Shown in pieces: positions 53,386 to 64,000 of a DNA stretch of 64,000 nt. The stretch is from Okapia johnstoni (taxonomy: Eukaryota > Chordata > Mammalia > Artiodactyla > Giraffidae): NCBI GenBank assembly GCA_024291935.2, contig CM044311.1:27532001-27596000 (forward strand), written 5' to 3'. The translations under genes and the position numbers were made by a program. Each line of letters opens with the position of its first letter. Position 1 is the stretch's first letter. Below the pieces are notes generated by a model. That model was not told where the DNA came from. It saw only the letters and a program-made list of their open reading frames with translations, and did not search any database.

Positions 53386-55100
53386 CGGAATTTAGATTCT
53401 GCCTCAGGTTAAGGCAGAGAATCTGCTGAGGATGTTGACTAAAAGAAATAACTAAGGAAGCTACTTATTGTTACAAAGTACATTTATGTTCATTCAAACT
53501 AATTAAGCAATCAATCAGTTAAGCAAACAAGGCATGGCAGATTATTACCTTATGCCTATTATTTGTCCAAACACTTCATTTTCTTTGGCTATTTTTTATT
53601 CACAGTTGACCCTTTGTTCATAAGTCTTCTCGACCCAAGCAGCACTAGGTGGTCATAGCAAACTCAGATAAATATCTGAAGCAAGATCAGAGTACTCCGG
53701 AGAGAGGCTGGGAGTACAGTGTTGTTCTTTTTCGTTGGGTGGTAGGCCAGTCACTTAATGCTAACTAGGAACATGCGTATATTTGATATGTTTTATCTTC
53801 CTTTGGTTCAAATTAACATCAACCTTATCTGTCCCTTTAATAGAGTGTATACAACTGATCCTACTTGGGTTTACAAATGAAGTGTTTATTAGGCATTTAT
53901 CAGTATCAGTTTTCAGAACTATAGAGGTTAAACTAATCAGAAAGTTTCCATTAATGGTGGAATAGTGTCTTATCAGCAGTCTCACTTAGTAGGAAGCAAC
54001 TGGAAAACTTTAAGGTGCTGAAGAGGAGACTGAAGCAGACTTAGATGTGAGTATACCTTCAAGGCAAGGTCGTAGAGCTGTGTGAAGTAAGCACCTATTT
54101 CTGTGACTTTTAGCATAAAGTTAATTGGAGTCTTTGAGGTCACCCAGTGTATATGTGTGTGTATGTGGGGTGGGGTGGGATGTGAAAAATCACACTGTAT
54201 TTCTGGGTGGGGAAGCCAAACAACCGATGCAAGCAAAGTACCACTAGAGTGAGGAGAGACACTAGAAGGGAAAAGACCGAGAAAAAAACATAAAATCCAC
54301 ATCTTCAACCTCAGAAAATACTCACAATGACCTTCTCTCAAGTATCTTGCTGTATAAATTCCAGACATAGGCCTGTGTACTCTAATCTTTATCTTCTCCA
54401 CTTAGCAAGACCACCATGTTCTTCTTGGTCTCCTTTCTGTGAGAGATTAAGGATTTTTTAGGTCCTTCCTGGCCTGGGCACACCACAGGCTTGCCTGTGT
54501 GTGTGACCTTCTAGGTTCCAGGAATATATCAGAACTTGAAAAAAGCCCATATGGACGTTTTCTTCTCCAAATTTTTCTTTTATGTTTTTGAGCCAGCCTC
54601 TTATTTGCTCCAACTGGTATTGCTAGCTCAGCTGCTTGCATATTAAATAATTGCTGCTGATTTTCACAAATGCCCTGGGTATAGGATCTTTTCCATCGAG
54701 CAAATGTGGAATCATTTTAAATAAAGCAAGCCCTTTGAAGTGGGCTTTTCCACAAAACTGCCAGACAGGTGAAGTAGTAATAGCTATCTGGGGATGGAGA
54801 ATTTTCACTATTCCATCAAAGACTAACCCCATGGAGATTAATGATTACTGAGGTATCACAAGTATGAAATTACCAAAGTAATAGATCTCATAATGTGGCC
54901 ATCAAATCTTTATGATGTAGAGAAATTTCAAGAAGAAGTCAGTTGTTTAAATGTAGATAGCAGTGCATTTGTTTAGTAACCATTTACAGACATCTACTAC
55001 ATAGTTTTCATAGTTTAAAAGGGACATTGTGATGGTTACAAAAATCAAAAACAAAACAAAACCACCTACTAATCCATTGGTCTGATCCTCCAAGAGTATG
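53386..55100. other. Long single-copy stretch (about 1.7 kb)
   Basis: No named repeat. The longest frame is 139 codons minus at 53982-54401; it has no recognised domain and includes low-complexity PTPPHIHTHIH encoded by a TG-rich tract near 54150. No gene called. Confidence 0.45.
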
Positions 55101-55112
55101 TAATCTAGGTGA

Positions 55113-55322
55113 AAGTGAAAATGTTGCTCAGTCGTGTCATACTCTTTGTGACCCTATGGACTGTAGGCCACCAGGCTCCTCTGTCCATGGAATTCTCCGG
55201 GCAAGAATACTGGGGTGGGTTGCCATTGCCTTCTCCAGGGGAGCTTCCCAACCCAGGGATCAAACCCAGGTCTCCTGCATTGCAGGCAGGTTCTTTACTG
55301 TCTGAGCCACCAGGGAATGTAA
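55113..55322 (-). mobile_element. Bov-tA SINE, antisense
   Basis: 'aagtgaaaatgttgctcagtcg' to the reversed head 'ctgtctgagccaccaggg'. TSD taatctaggtga (55101-55112) and taatccaggtga (55323-55334), one mismatch. Confidence 0.95.
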
Positions 55323-55334
55323 TAATCCAGGTGA

Positions 55335-56569
55335 TGAGACACAAAAAAACATGGACGGTTACACAGTTGTTGAGAGTCATCCTCTCAGAGAGACCATGCT
55401 ATTTGCTGAGTTATAACTATCTCAGAGCGTGTATTATATGGACAAAGCAAATGTAAGGATTACTGAAATGTAAGGTAGGAAGAATGAGAGTGCGTTGAAC
55501 TCAACTATAAATAGCTGGATTTCCACAAAGCCAATCACTTATAATACAGATAGTTCAAAAGAGCAGCTAAAAGCAGAAAACATTTGAGTGCAAAAGAAAG
55601 GTTATAATGGTTATAATGACAGGTCTGGCAATCCTGTTTGACTCCCAGGACAAAAACAGTTTTTTTTTTTTTTTTCCACATGTCTACGATATAAGAATAA
55701 CAAAATATACTGGGAAATTTGGGAGGCAGGTATTTTAGCCATCTCATTCTTTTGACTGATTATGTATAATTATATAACTATAGAGAATAAGTCATCACTT
55801 ACTACATATTTTCTTATAAAAATGTGAATTACAGATTCATCATAAAGAATTAAGATGTTCATAATAGTGTCATCTTAGAGAAAAAACTTTTAAAAAGAAA
55901 GTACATAGTTTTGAGCAAGCATATTAGTTCAAAAGTATTTTGTTCTTTCTCCACGTCATTAAAAAGAAAAAACCCTATTCTCTAAATACAGTATTATGAC
56001 ACCACCTACTGGGAATTTAGAAGACAACAATCAAGTTATTTCAGCGTGACCATCCCTTCATCCCTTCTTCAAACGTTTTTTAAATTATCAATTTAGCCAT
56101 GTTGTTGAATTTTTGAAGTCTTTCCAAAATGCTTTCTGTCTCTACCATTCCACTGAAATGACCCTTGTCAACATCACCTACTCTTTTGTCCTTATTTTAC
56201 CCAGAAACACTTATCTTAAATGACTACTTCCTACTTTTAGAAAAATTCTTCTGCTTGGAGTAAGAGACACCATATCTTTCTACTTCATTGGAGAGCCTTC
56301 TATGTTTTCTTGACTGGTTTTCGTTCCAACAAAACACTTTTTAACTGCATCTCAGATGTGATGATTGCCAAATTTATACCTCTGGAGATTAATTCTCCTC
56401 CAAACTGCAGACTTAAACTCAAACTTTCATGCAAACATAAAATTAAAACTTATTAAATCTTGCAAAATTGGAAGCAAGTCCTGAAACCTCCCAGATGTGC
56501 TTTTCCAATCACACCTTTATCCTCCCTCCTGGAAGTAACAGTTATCCAGACTTAACACGGTAATCTTTT
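55335..56569. other. Long single-copy stretch (about 1.2 kb)
   Basis: Contains a T16 run at 55660-55675 with no recognised body attached. No gene. Confidence 0.45.
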
Positions 56570-56795
56570 TGTTTTCAGTTTGCCATTAGTACATTCCTAT
56601 ATATTTCTGTTTTACTTGGGTTTTTAAAGTTAAATAAATGGAATTAAACTATATATACTTTGGTCTTATTTCTTTTAGTCAGCCATATATTACAAGATCC
56701 TCTTTCTCCTTTTATCGCTATATAGTATTCCATTATATGAGCACACTAAAATCTATCAGTTTACAGTTAATGGATATTTGGGTTGTTTTTAGTTT
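56570..56795 (-). mobile_element. Older L1 (L1M) ORF2/3' fragment, antisense
   Basis: 'tgccattagtacattcctatat', 'cgctatatagtattccattatatgagcacac', 'gttaatggatatttgggttg' match antisense L1M, with the 'tagtattccattgtatg' landmark. Confidence 0.75.
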
Positions 56796-57125
56796 TTGCC
56801 AGGAAAAATATCAATAACCTCAGATGACACCAGATACACAGATGACACCACCTTTACGGCAGAAATTGAAGAACTAAAGAGCCTCTTGATGAAAGTGACA
56901 AAGGAGAGTGAAATAGTTGACTTAAAATTCAACATTCAGAAAACTAAGATCATGGCATCCAGTCACATCACTTCATGGCAAATAGATGGGAAAGCAATGG
57001 AAACAGTGAGAGACTTTATTTTGGGGGGCTCCAAAATCACTGCAGATGGTGACTGCAGCCCAGAAATTAAATGATGCAGTCCATGGGGGTGCAAAGAGTT
57101 GGACATGACTAAGCAACTGAACAAC
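56796..57125 (+). mobile_element. BovB with large internal deletion
   Basis: BovB from just upstream of the RT active site ('aaaaatatcaataacctcag') through codons equivalent to MKVTKESEIVDLKFNIQKTKIMAS and SKITADGDCSPEIK (frame 56796-57074), then directly joined at about 57072 to the extreme 3' end ('atgcagtccatgggggtgc', 'gactaagcaactgaacaacat'). The YADD box reads YTDD at 56835-56846. About 600 bp of consensus is missing at the junction. It abuts the antisense L1M. Confidence 0.9.
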
Positions 57126-57691
57126 ATACCTTTTTGTAGATCTAGGAGCATTCTCTTCAGAGCTCCACTTCAGCAGCCGGTCATACTTTGTTTCCTAGGT
57201 TTACTGCTCAGTGACATCTCCTCTGATTTGCCAACTTCTGTCCTAGACTGTCACCTTCCAGCTTCTCCCATAATTGTGTTTTAATTATTATGAGTATCTT
57301 ATCTCACAACTCATAGTTCTGCTTCCCTCATTTAACCTCATAAATGTAGTTATTGGTGTCAAGAGGCTCCAGAGTAAGTGAATCTTGAGTACAGTAATCT
57401 ACCATCTTTATCTTCAATTTGATTAGATTAAAATGGATTGATGTTGTCTGTCATAAAGACGATGCTGGTAGTCCATGGACTGCAGTGGTGAAACTGTGAC
57501 TTAGAGTATCATATGAAATCACCTGTGGAAGGAGTGACTCAGTAGCTGCTACCATATTTTGCTGAAAACTTGTATCAAGGGATTGATTGGTTACATCAAA
57601 GTGCACTGAAGAATCTGAAGAAGAAAATGATGATCTCAGGGCATTAAATTCCTATCTCAAAATCTGGGTAAAGGACAAGAAAACTAAAACT
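57126..57691. other. Single-copy stretch
   Basis: No named element or gene. Confidence 0.4.
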
Positions 57692-57702
57692 ATCTTAAAT
57701 GA

Positions 57703-57921
57703 CCTTCCCAGGTGGCACTTGTGGTAAGGAACCTTCCTGCCAATGCAGGGGATGTAGGAGACTTGGATTCGATCCCTGGATCGGGAAGAGCCCCTGGAGG
57801 AGGGCATGGCAACCCACTCCAATATTCTTGCCTGGAGAATCCTATGGGTAGAGGAGCCTGGCGGGCTACAATCCATAGAGTCGCAAAGAGTCGGACACAA
57901 CTGAAGCAACTTAGCGCACAC
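57703..57921 (+). mobile_element. Bov-tA SINE, sense, perfect TSD
   Basis: Head 'ccttcccaggtggcacttg', B-box-like ggattcgatcc at 57765-57775, body and tail 'gaagcaacttagcgcacac'. Perfect 11-base TSD atcttaaatga at 57692-57702 and 57922-57932. Confidence 0.96.
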
Positions 57922-57932
57922 ATCTTAAATGA

Positions 57933-59489
57933 AAACCTTGTCTCCTATAGCCACAGGGATTTTTCTGGAGGTCTCCCCAGGATGATGTTTGCCCTTCAGA
58001 AGCAACTTTGATTTTAGGCATTTTTTTACTTCCTTGAGGCTTAAATAGCCTCAGCCTGCTCCAATATTTTTACACATGTCCCTTGGTACCACCCATCCAC
58101 ACATTGAAGCTAATGGAGCATGCTCCCTGTTTTACCACTGTTCTCAGACCTACTTGCAGAAGATTCCAATTAGATCGAGGTCTTCTTTATATTTATTGGC
58201 AATTTATTTTCTTGGGGTTTTAGGATGTACAGAGTTTCCTTTTTTTTTTTTTTTTTTTACTCTGATACCTACTCATATTTGCTAAACCCGTCAAAAGTCC
58301 TGCCAGAATACAATAGGTGCATGTAGTTTGGCTCCATCCACTAGTATTTTGTAGCTTATGAGAATGTTCATCACTTCATTTAGTTGAAAAATGCTGTCAC
58401 TGGATTTTTAACTATTTTTTTTTAATGAAAAAGGATCTGGTACATTTTAGAAAGTATGTTACCAAAGTGATCTCACCCAAGCCACAAGTCCCTTCTTTAT
58501 AGAACTTTATTACTGCACTGCCATCTTGCACGTTGCAAATACCTTTTCTCACTGCACTGCCTTGTCTCTTCTCGCTCTGCAGGGAATCTTTTGATTGACA
58601 GAATTCTTAATGTCATGTGGTTATTAAATTTATCAAATATTTCCTTCATATTTAATGCCTTTTCTGTTAAGAAGTCCACTGTTGTTCCAAGACCTTAAAG
58701 ATAGTCCGCATATATCATCTTCTAAAAGATTTATAGTTTCCGATTTAACCATCATAGAACAGCTGGTATCAGAATAAGTTTCCTGACATCAATAACCATT
58801 AAAACTGGATTTTAAAAATATGAAGCAACTCTTTTCAGTGTTAGGGCAATGGACATACAAGGTGGCATTGCTTGAGGGCAGTGTAGAACATGCTTTCTTC
58901 CTGGAAACATTTTCAAAATATGAGCTACAGAAGTGCTATCCAAACAGAGAGCAATTTTTTATTGGGTTAAATTTCCAGGACTAGGGAAGGCACAATGAAG
59001 TTTGAAATGGTTAGGTGACTCTTCTTTTTCTAAGAAATTAAATGACCAGTTTGAAAAGTGATGCCTATCTTTAAAATAATCATGCTTGCTGGTCCAAATT
59101 TTAAGCTAATCCTATGTGCTGTGTGGAAGTGTGATCACACCATAATTCTCATAATCATTTTAAGGGGTGGGGATAGTTATAATTAGTACTTAATTTCCTC
59201 TCAAGCATCAGGCTTGTGATTTTAAGCTCGCCAGACTACAAAAGAAAAACAAGGCATAAAATTGAGCTATTTTTTCACTTAAAATAATTTTAACATAAAT
59301 GTTGACTTTTTAAATTGTTTTAAAATTAATATACACTTCAAAATCAATTTCTAAAATGGTAAATATCAGATATAATCTTTTCAAACAAAAACTCTTTTAT
59401 GTCCTCAATAATTTTCATGTGAGGTCCTGAGACCAAAAAGTTTGAGAGCTGCTATTCTATACCAGTAATATTCAGTTAGAAAGCATTTT
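57933..59489. other. Long single-copy stretch (about 1.6 kb)
   Basis: Contains a T19 run at 58240-58258 and a possible hAT remnant at 59415-59450 ('gaggtcctgagaccaaaaagtttgagagctgct'). No gene. Confidence 0.45.
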
Positions 59490-60735
59490 TAAGATGGGAA
59501 AAAGCAGCTCATTCATAACCACCACAGAAACATTAAACCACTTTAAGACACCTAGAATTAAAGACAAGAAATAATTTTAAAACTCTTCTGAAAGACATTA
59601 ATTTAATAAAAGGATATACAATACTGGTTTTGGACAGGAAAATTCATCATTGTAAAGGCACCATGATTTTTCTATATGCCAATCTATGCAACCCAATGTA
59701 ATTACAATCAAAATGCCAGTAGGAATTTTATTTAAAAAAAAGATTGAATAATTTAGTTTATCTATAAGAGAGTACGGAAAACTCTGGGAAAAATTAAGTA
59801 TTAAGGGCATCTGTGTTAGGGAGTAATGTGACATGTTAGATACTGAGAAAATGTGTATTAGTTATAAAACAAACATTTTAAACCAGTGTTAAAACAATAG
59901 TCATTAAATTAGTAATGGCAGTTGAATAGACAAAGACATTAAGTGGAACTAGAGTGTTCATATATATCAAATATAAAAATTTATTATCTAGTGGAGATTA
60001 CATTTTAGATCAGTAAGGGAAAAGAGGAAATATTTTATAGACAATTAGATAATGGCAAAAATTTGTAAATTTTTACCTCATAATATAATTTCCAACTGCA
60101 TTAAAGACTGACATGAAAAATGAAATCATAAAAATATCAGAAGAAAACATGGGTATTTTTATAATCTTGAACAAGGAAAATTCTTTCTAAACATGATATC
60201 CAAGGCAGAAATTTTAAAGTAGGTCAATAGATTTGATTACATAAAAATAAAGTCATAAAATTGTAACATATAAGCAAGCTGAAAATAAATGACAGAATGA
60301 AAAAATTTGCAGTGTATAATAAAGAATGATTCCTAAAATGAAATATTGCAAATTTATAGACATGAACACCCAAAAGAAAAAGCACAAAGGTCATAAGCAA
60401 GTACAAACAGCCATTAACATATTGAAATATATTCACTGTCATTAAAATTTTTAAAAATACAGTAAATTTTTGGCTGTCTCTGAAAATATTAAAACTGATA
60501 AATTTCTACGTTGTTGATCCTGTAAAGAAATAAAACTCTCATGCACTAGTGGCAGCAGTGTAGAGGAATGGCTTGGTGAAGGACAGTTTGAAAATTTAGC
60601 TCAAAATTTTATGTCTGTATACTCCATAACTCAGAAGTTATACATCTCCAAATTTAGCAGAAAGACAGAAAGGATTAAAGTAATACACACAAAGATGTAA
60701 GCAGCAGCCTACATTGTATGTCCATGAATAAATAT
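59490..60735 (+). mobile_element. Older L1 (L1M or HAL1-like) ORF2, sense
   Basis: A long decayed ORF2 track: 'caacccaatgtaattacaatcaaaatgcc', 'gtcattaaattagtaatggcag', 'gaatagacaaagacattaag', 'gaagaaaacatgggtatttt', 'tcaatagatttgattacataaa', 'agccattaacatattgaaat', 'aataaaactctcatgcactagtgg'. Every frame is broken. Order and spacing fit L1-type RT through to the 3' part. Confidence 0.72.
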
Positions 60736-61633
60736 TGTACATCTTCCTTATAAGCCAATACTGTAGGGCAGTAAGAGACACAGTTTCTAGGAACTATGTC
60801 TACACCTATTATGTTTTAAAATTTTTATGAAAGTCATTGAGATACACTTGTATGTGTGTGTATGTATAGGTGCACATGCATAGCAAGATGTCCAAGGGAG
60901 TCAACAGAAAAGCCTTAAGCTCTTTTAAGCGTTAAGTGTCTAACTCTGGGTAGACATGTGAATTTGGTGGAATATTACTTTTGTCCAAGTTTGATAAATA
61001 TACTACCTGGCAGATACTGTGGCATATGGCACACAAGCAAAACATGTGAGTGATTGGGCATGAATTCATACATCCTTCCACTGCGGATTTAAACAAAATA
61101 ATGCATTAAATAGCATCATTAAAAGGTCTCATTTGGTTATAAAAAGAGAGAGCAACAAGATTTCAAACAGAACTAGTGCATTTACTCTTTGAGTTCCCAG
61201 AGATAGTCTGTAGATACACTTGTGAATATCTAGGGTTTCAGTGATTAACATGTTTAGATAAGAAGGAAATCTTTGACAGAAAACTAGTGTGTAGATTGTA
61301 TTTCTATTGTCTCTCAGTTCCAGTTCCACCCTTTTACCCTGACCTGTGACGCTGGGGTTGGGATTTTGCAATGCGTTTTGCAGATCTCTTTGTTGCACTT
61401 CATTAGAAAAGTTGGAACACAGAAAGAGGAAAACAAGATCTACCTGTCTTTGCTTGCCAATCCTTCTAGTGACCTAATAATTTCAACTGATTCTAGTCTT
61501 CATTCAGCTCCTTTCAGAGAGCACTTAGGTGGTGAACCTTCTCAGAAGTTTGAGCACCACCTCCATGGAGACCCCTTTTCTGGAACTCCAAGGTTCTGGG
61601 AAGCTCCCCTTTTCACCTTTTGTTTTCCTACTC
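60736..61633. other. Unassigned stretch (about 900 bp)
   Basis: It may include a decayed 3' UTR of the preceding L1 up to about 61000. A 92-codon plus frame at 61366-61644 has no recognised family. Confidence 0.4.
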
Positions 61634-61671
61634 CTAGGAACTAGTAGGAACTCCTAGCTACTAGTTCCTAG
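61634..61671. repeat. Perfect 14-bp inverted repeat, 10-nt loop
   Basis: Arms ctaggaactagtag (61634-61647) and ctactagttcctag (61658-61671) are exact complements; the loop is gaactcctag. The arms also contain repeats of the 'ctag/gaact' motif, so it may have formed by template switching. Confidence 0.9.
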
Positions 61672-61947
61672 TAGCTGCATCCTGCAGTTAGGTTCTCTGG
61701 GTTACCTCTAATGCCTCTACCACATCGCCCCTGTTGAAATACCTCTCGTGGGTCCTTTTAACTGGATATATCCCAGTAGAGGTGTGCTCTGAACCAGATG
61801 TAGTAGAGTGATTCATAGCAGGATCAAGATAAGGAGACGTAAATGCTTAAGGCCAGTTTGCTGAGGTTGGCACTTAACAGGTTGTTTTAATGTTCCAAGT
61901 GTGTTAACAGAGGAAGATGTCCATATTAGCAAGGCTTGGAAGTACTT
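61672..61947. other. Single-copy spacer
   Basis: Nothing recognised. Confidence 0.4.
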
Positions 61948-62108
61948 CTATCCAATGAAACTTCCTGCGATAATAGACATGTTCTAAAATGTGTTGTCCA
62001 ATAGGTAGCCAACGTGACTATTGAGAATTTGAAATATGGCTAGGATAACTAATTTTATTTGGCTTAAACAGCCACAGGTGGCTAGTGGCTACCATGCTAG
62101 ACCAGGCA
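61948..62108. mobile_element. hAT-type non-autonomous DNA transposon remnant
   Basis: 'ctatccaatgaaacttcctgcgat', 'catgttctaaaatgtgttgtccaataggtagccaacgtgac', 'tattgagaatttgaaatatggc' and the mirrored 'agccacaggtggctagtggctacca'. The gtagcca / tggctac halves show the palindromic layout of this family. Confidence 0.72.
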
Positions 62109-62479
62109 GGTCTGAGGTGACTGGAGGACCAGACAACCTGCAAGACTGCACCTTTGTTAATTTGCCAGGTATTTTAACAGATACTAGGGGTTACAAAAAT
62201 CAGGAGATACCATCTCCTTCTAAAGGAGTTGAGGCCAGCAAAGGAAGATGGATATGCAAAACCACTTTGAAAGATGATTCTGCCAACAGTATGCAAGATG
62301 GACTAAAAGGGCAAGGTCAAAGATAGGCCACTCAGGGCAAATGCAATTGTCCAAATTAGATGAGAAATCTCACTGACAGTAGTAGTGAGGGGTGCACATG
62401 CAAGTGAAAATCTGACCTGTTGACACCTGGTAATCAATGGGAAATAAAAGTAGAATTGAGAATAATTCCCTATTTCTGA
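62109..62479. other. Unassigned stretch
   Basis: A 96-codon plus frame (62036-62326) starts in the hAT remnant and has no family resemblance; not called. Confidence 0.4.
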
Positions 62480-62800
62480 ATCAGTGTATCACTCTCGAAG
62501 AGAAAATAAGAGAATCAGGTTTGGAAAGAAGTGGTGAATTGTTTTGGATGTGCGGAATTTAAAGTGCCTGTGAAACATCCAAGTTGCTGTGTTGAACAGA
62601 CACATGGACACACACATGTATCTAAAATGTACAAAGGAGGTTCAGTTAGGAATACAAACTTGTGAATCAGAAGCATGTAGGCAGTACAAGAAGACGAACT
62701 AGCCGATACGACCGTCCAGGAAGCATGAAGAGTTAGAAGTGGGCCAAGAACAGAAACCGTGACAACATTTGAGCAGAAAGAAAACAAAAGAATGAGAATG
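62480..62800 (+). mobile_element. Ancient mammalian interspersed repeat, family not named
   Basis: 'gaagtggtgaattgttttggatgtg', 'taaagtgcctgtgaaacatccaag' and 'agttagaagtgggccaagaacag' follow a familiar ancient repeat (gttttggacatgttgagtttgaggtgcctgtgg, then gggaccaaggac) that I cannot assign by name with certainty. Confidence 0.5.
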
Positions 62801-62954
62801 CAAAGCAGCCTGTCTCAGGAAGGCAGAGATTCTGAAAATTACTAGCCAAAGCCAACAAAGACAAACTATAAAATGGCTGACAATAAATTGAACACTCACA
62901 CTGTGACATTTTCTGAGAGTTTTTGTTTATTATAGAAACCCATTTCATCTTTTA

Positions 62955-63105
62955 AAGGAATCATATAAGGCAGTTTTTACTGTAATCCTATTTTATAGGG
63001 AAGGAACTTGGGCACAGAGGAGTTAAAGAGTTCACTCAAGACCAACACAGTAATCCAGACATGGTCAGTCTGGTTCTGGAGCCTTCACTCTTAGCCACTC
63101 AGAAA
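62955..63105 (-). mobile_element. MIR SINE, antisense
   Basis: 'gtaatcctattttatagggaagg', 'cttgggcacagaggagttaaag', 'gttcactcaagaccaacacagtaa' and 'tctggttctggagccttcactcttagccact' are the reversed MIR order over almost its whole length. Confidence 0.88.
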
Positions 63106-63772
63106 AGAGAGTCCATGAGTTAAGGACTGAAAAACATTTGAGAGCAGCTTCGGCTAGAGCACAGACTAAACTGGGCATGCTGTATGGCTGAGGGGGTATT
63201 CCGAAAATTTAAACCCCCTGCCTTTTCACGTGACTTAAAACAATGCAGAAGGCAAGTTTCTCTGCCCTACTTTAGCCAGGCTCAGTTAGCCTCTGAGGGG
63301 AAGGCCACGGGCGATTCTTAGAAAAATTAAAGTTGGAGAAACATCTACTCAGTGTTCTTAAACATCTGCCACTGTAAAAGGCTTTTAAGAATCCACATGA
63401 TAAGAAAGGACCTAGACAACTTTTGTAAAGAAAGCTCCTCATATGCTTTTGATCCACAACGAGGGTTAAGAATACATAACTGGCTCCAGATTATTGAAAA
63501 GGAACCATTTGCTAAAGGACAAACATATTGCACAGGCTTTGGGTTAACAGAAAGCAAAAAAAAGTGAGTTTTCTAATTCTGTCAAAGAGCAAATATGTCC
63601 CCCAGGTAATGAATGTACTTTTAATTAAATTTATAAACTCATTCTATAAATTTTACTTATACTTTCCTTGTAACATTGGTTATCAATAATGTCTATTCCT
63701 TATCACAACCTGGTTAACAATTAACTGTAAATTTACACGTATGGGGGTGAAAAATTGGAGGGGGTCATACCC
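63106..63772. other. Single-copy stretch
   Basis: About 670 bp. Overlapping 60-70-codon frames on both strands at 63272-63567; no recognised family. Confidence 0.4.
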
Positions 63773-64000
63773 AAGATACTAAAGGAGATCAGTCCTGGGT
63801 GTTCATTGGAAGGACTGATGTTGAAGCTGAAACTCCAATCCTTTGGCCACCTCATGCGAAGACTTGACTCACTGGAAAAGACCCTAATGCTGGGAATGAT
63901 TGGGGGCAGGAGGAGAAGGGGACAACAGAGGATGAGATGGTTGGATGGCATCACTAACTCGATGGACATGGGTTTGGGTAAACTCCAAGAGTTGGTGATG
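63773..64000 (+). mobile_element. BovB 3' part, younger subfamily, cut by window end
   Basis: 'aaaggagatcagtcctgggtg', 'gactgatgttgaagctgaaac', 'ggccacctcatgcgaag', 'aatgctgggaatgattgggggc', 'gatggacatgggtttgggtaaac'. The 3' tail lies beyond the window. Confidence 0.93.

Noticed and set aside
53982..54401. 139-codon minus ORF
   Set aside because: No recognised domain; includes a low-complexity stretch from a TG-rich tract. Probably a chance frame.
1..64000. Search for CRISPR arrays, phage or defence-like gene clusters, operons
   Set aside because: Repeat content is that of a ruminant nuclear genome. No regularly spaced short repeats, no tightly packed genes and no prokaryotic signals were seen.

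Overview
This is vertebrate nuclear DNA from a ruminant, almost certainly a bovid or close pecoran relative. The evidence is a set of lineage-restricted repeats: about fifteen copies of the RTE-type LINE BovB, about twenty tRNA-Glu/BovB-derived Bov-tA SINEs and five Bov-A2 dimeric SINEs. These sit on a background of artiodactyl L1, older mammalian L1 (L1M), L2, MIR, MLT1-type LTRs and DNA-transposon fossils (MER2/Tigger, MER5/MER1-type hAT, a mariner MITE).

I find no protein-coding gene, rRNA, tRNA gene, snRNA, CRISPR array or bacterial-type operon that I can support. The longer open frames with recognisable content are broken BovB reverse-transcriptase ORFs (about 3210-3955, 29899-30867, 36700-37600, 37912-38541, 48055-48267, 56796-57074). 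The other frames, the longest about 140 codons, have no recognisable family, no intact start-to-stop gene structure and no flanking exon signals. The window reads as intergenic or deep-intronic DNA.

Layout. 1-5000: L1 tails, a Bov-A2 nested in a Bov-tA, a MER2 element, then a 5'-inverted L1 carrying a 5'-inverted BovB. 5000-10000: mostly single-copy AT-rich DNA with a mariner MITE, two strong inverted repeats and a Tigger fragment. 10000-12000: BovB tail and SINEs. 12000-14200: about 2.2 kb without recognised repeats. 14200-23700: MLT1 LTR with a 65-bp L1 insert, L2 with a tandem duplication, L1 tails and SINEs. 23700-27340: four or five L1 pieces in a row, interrupted by BovB and Bov-tA. 29900-38500: the BovB-dense core, including one copy whose inverted segment reaches the BovB 5' end. 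39000-47800: mostly single-copy, with two LTR-like fossils and SINEs. 47800-53400: BovB, SINEs, a nested Tigger/MER5/BovB block and an antisense MLT1 with a Bov-A2 in its end. 53400-64000: mostly single-copy, with L1M, MIR, hAT and BovB pieces, the last BovB running off the window edge.

I did not find a new biological system. The most informative content is a record of LINE retrotransposition: three separate twin-priming inversions, nested insertions that can be ordered in time, target-site duplications that fix insertion boundaries, and several BovB copies with large internal deletions. Repeat family names come from recognised consensus motifs, not from a database search; subfamily names and edges within about 10-20 bases are approximate unless a target-site duplication (TSD) is cited.
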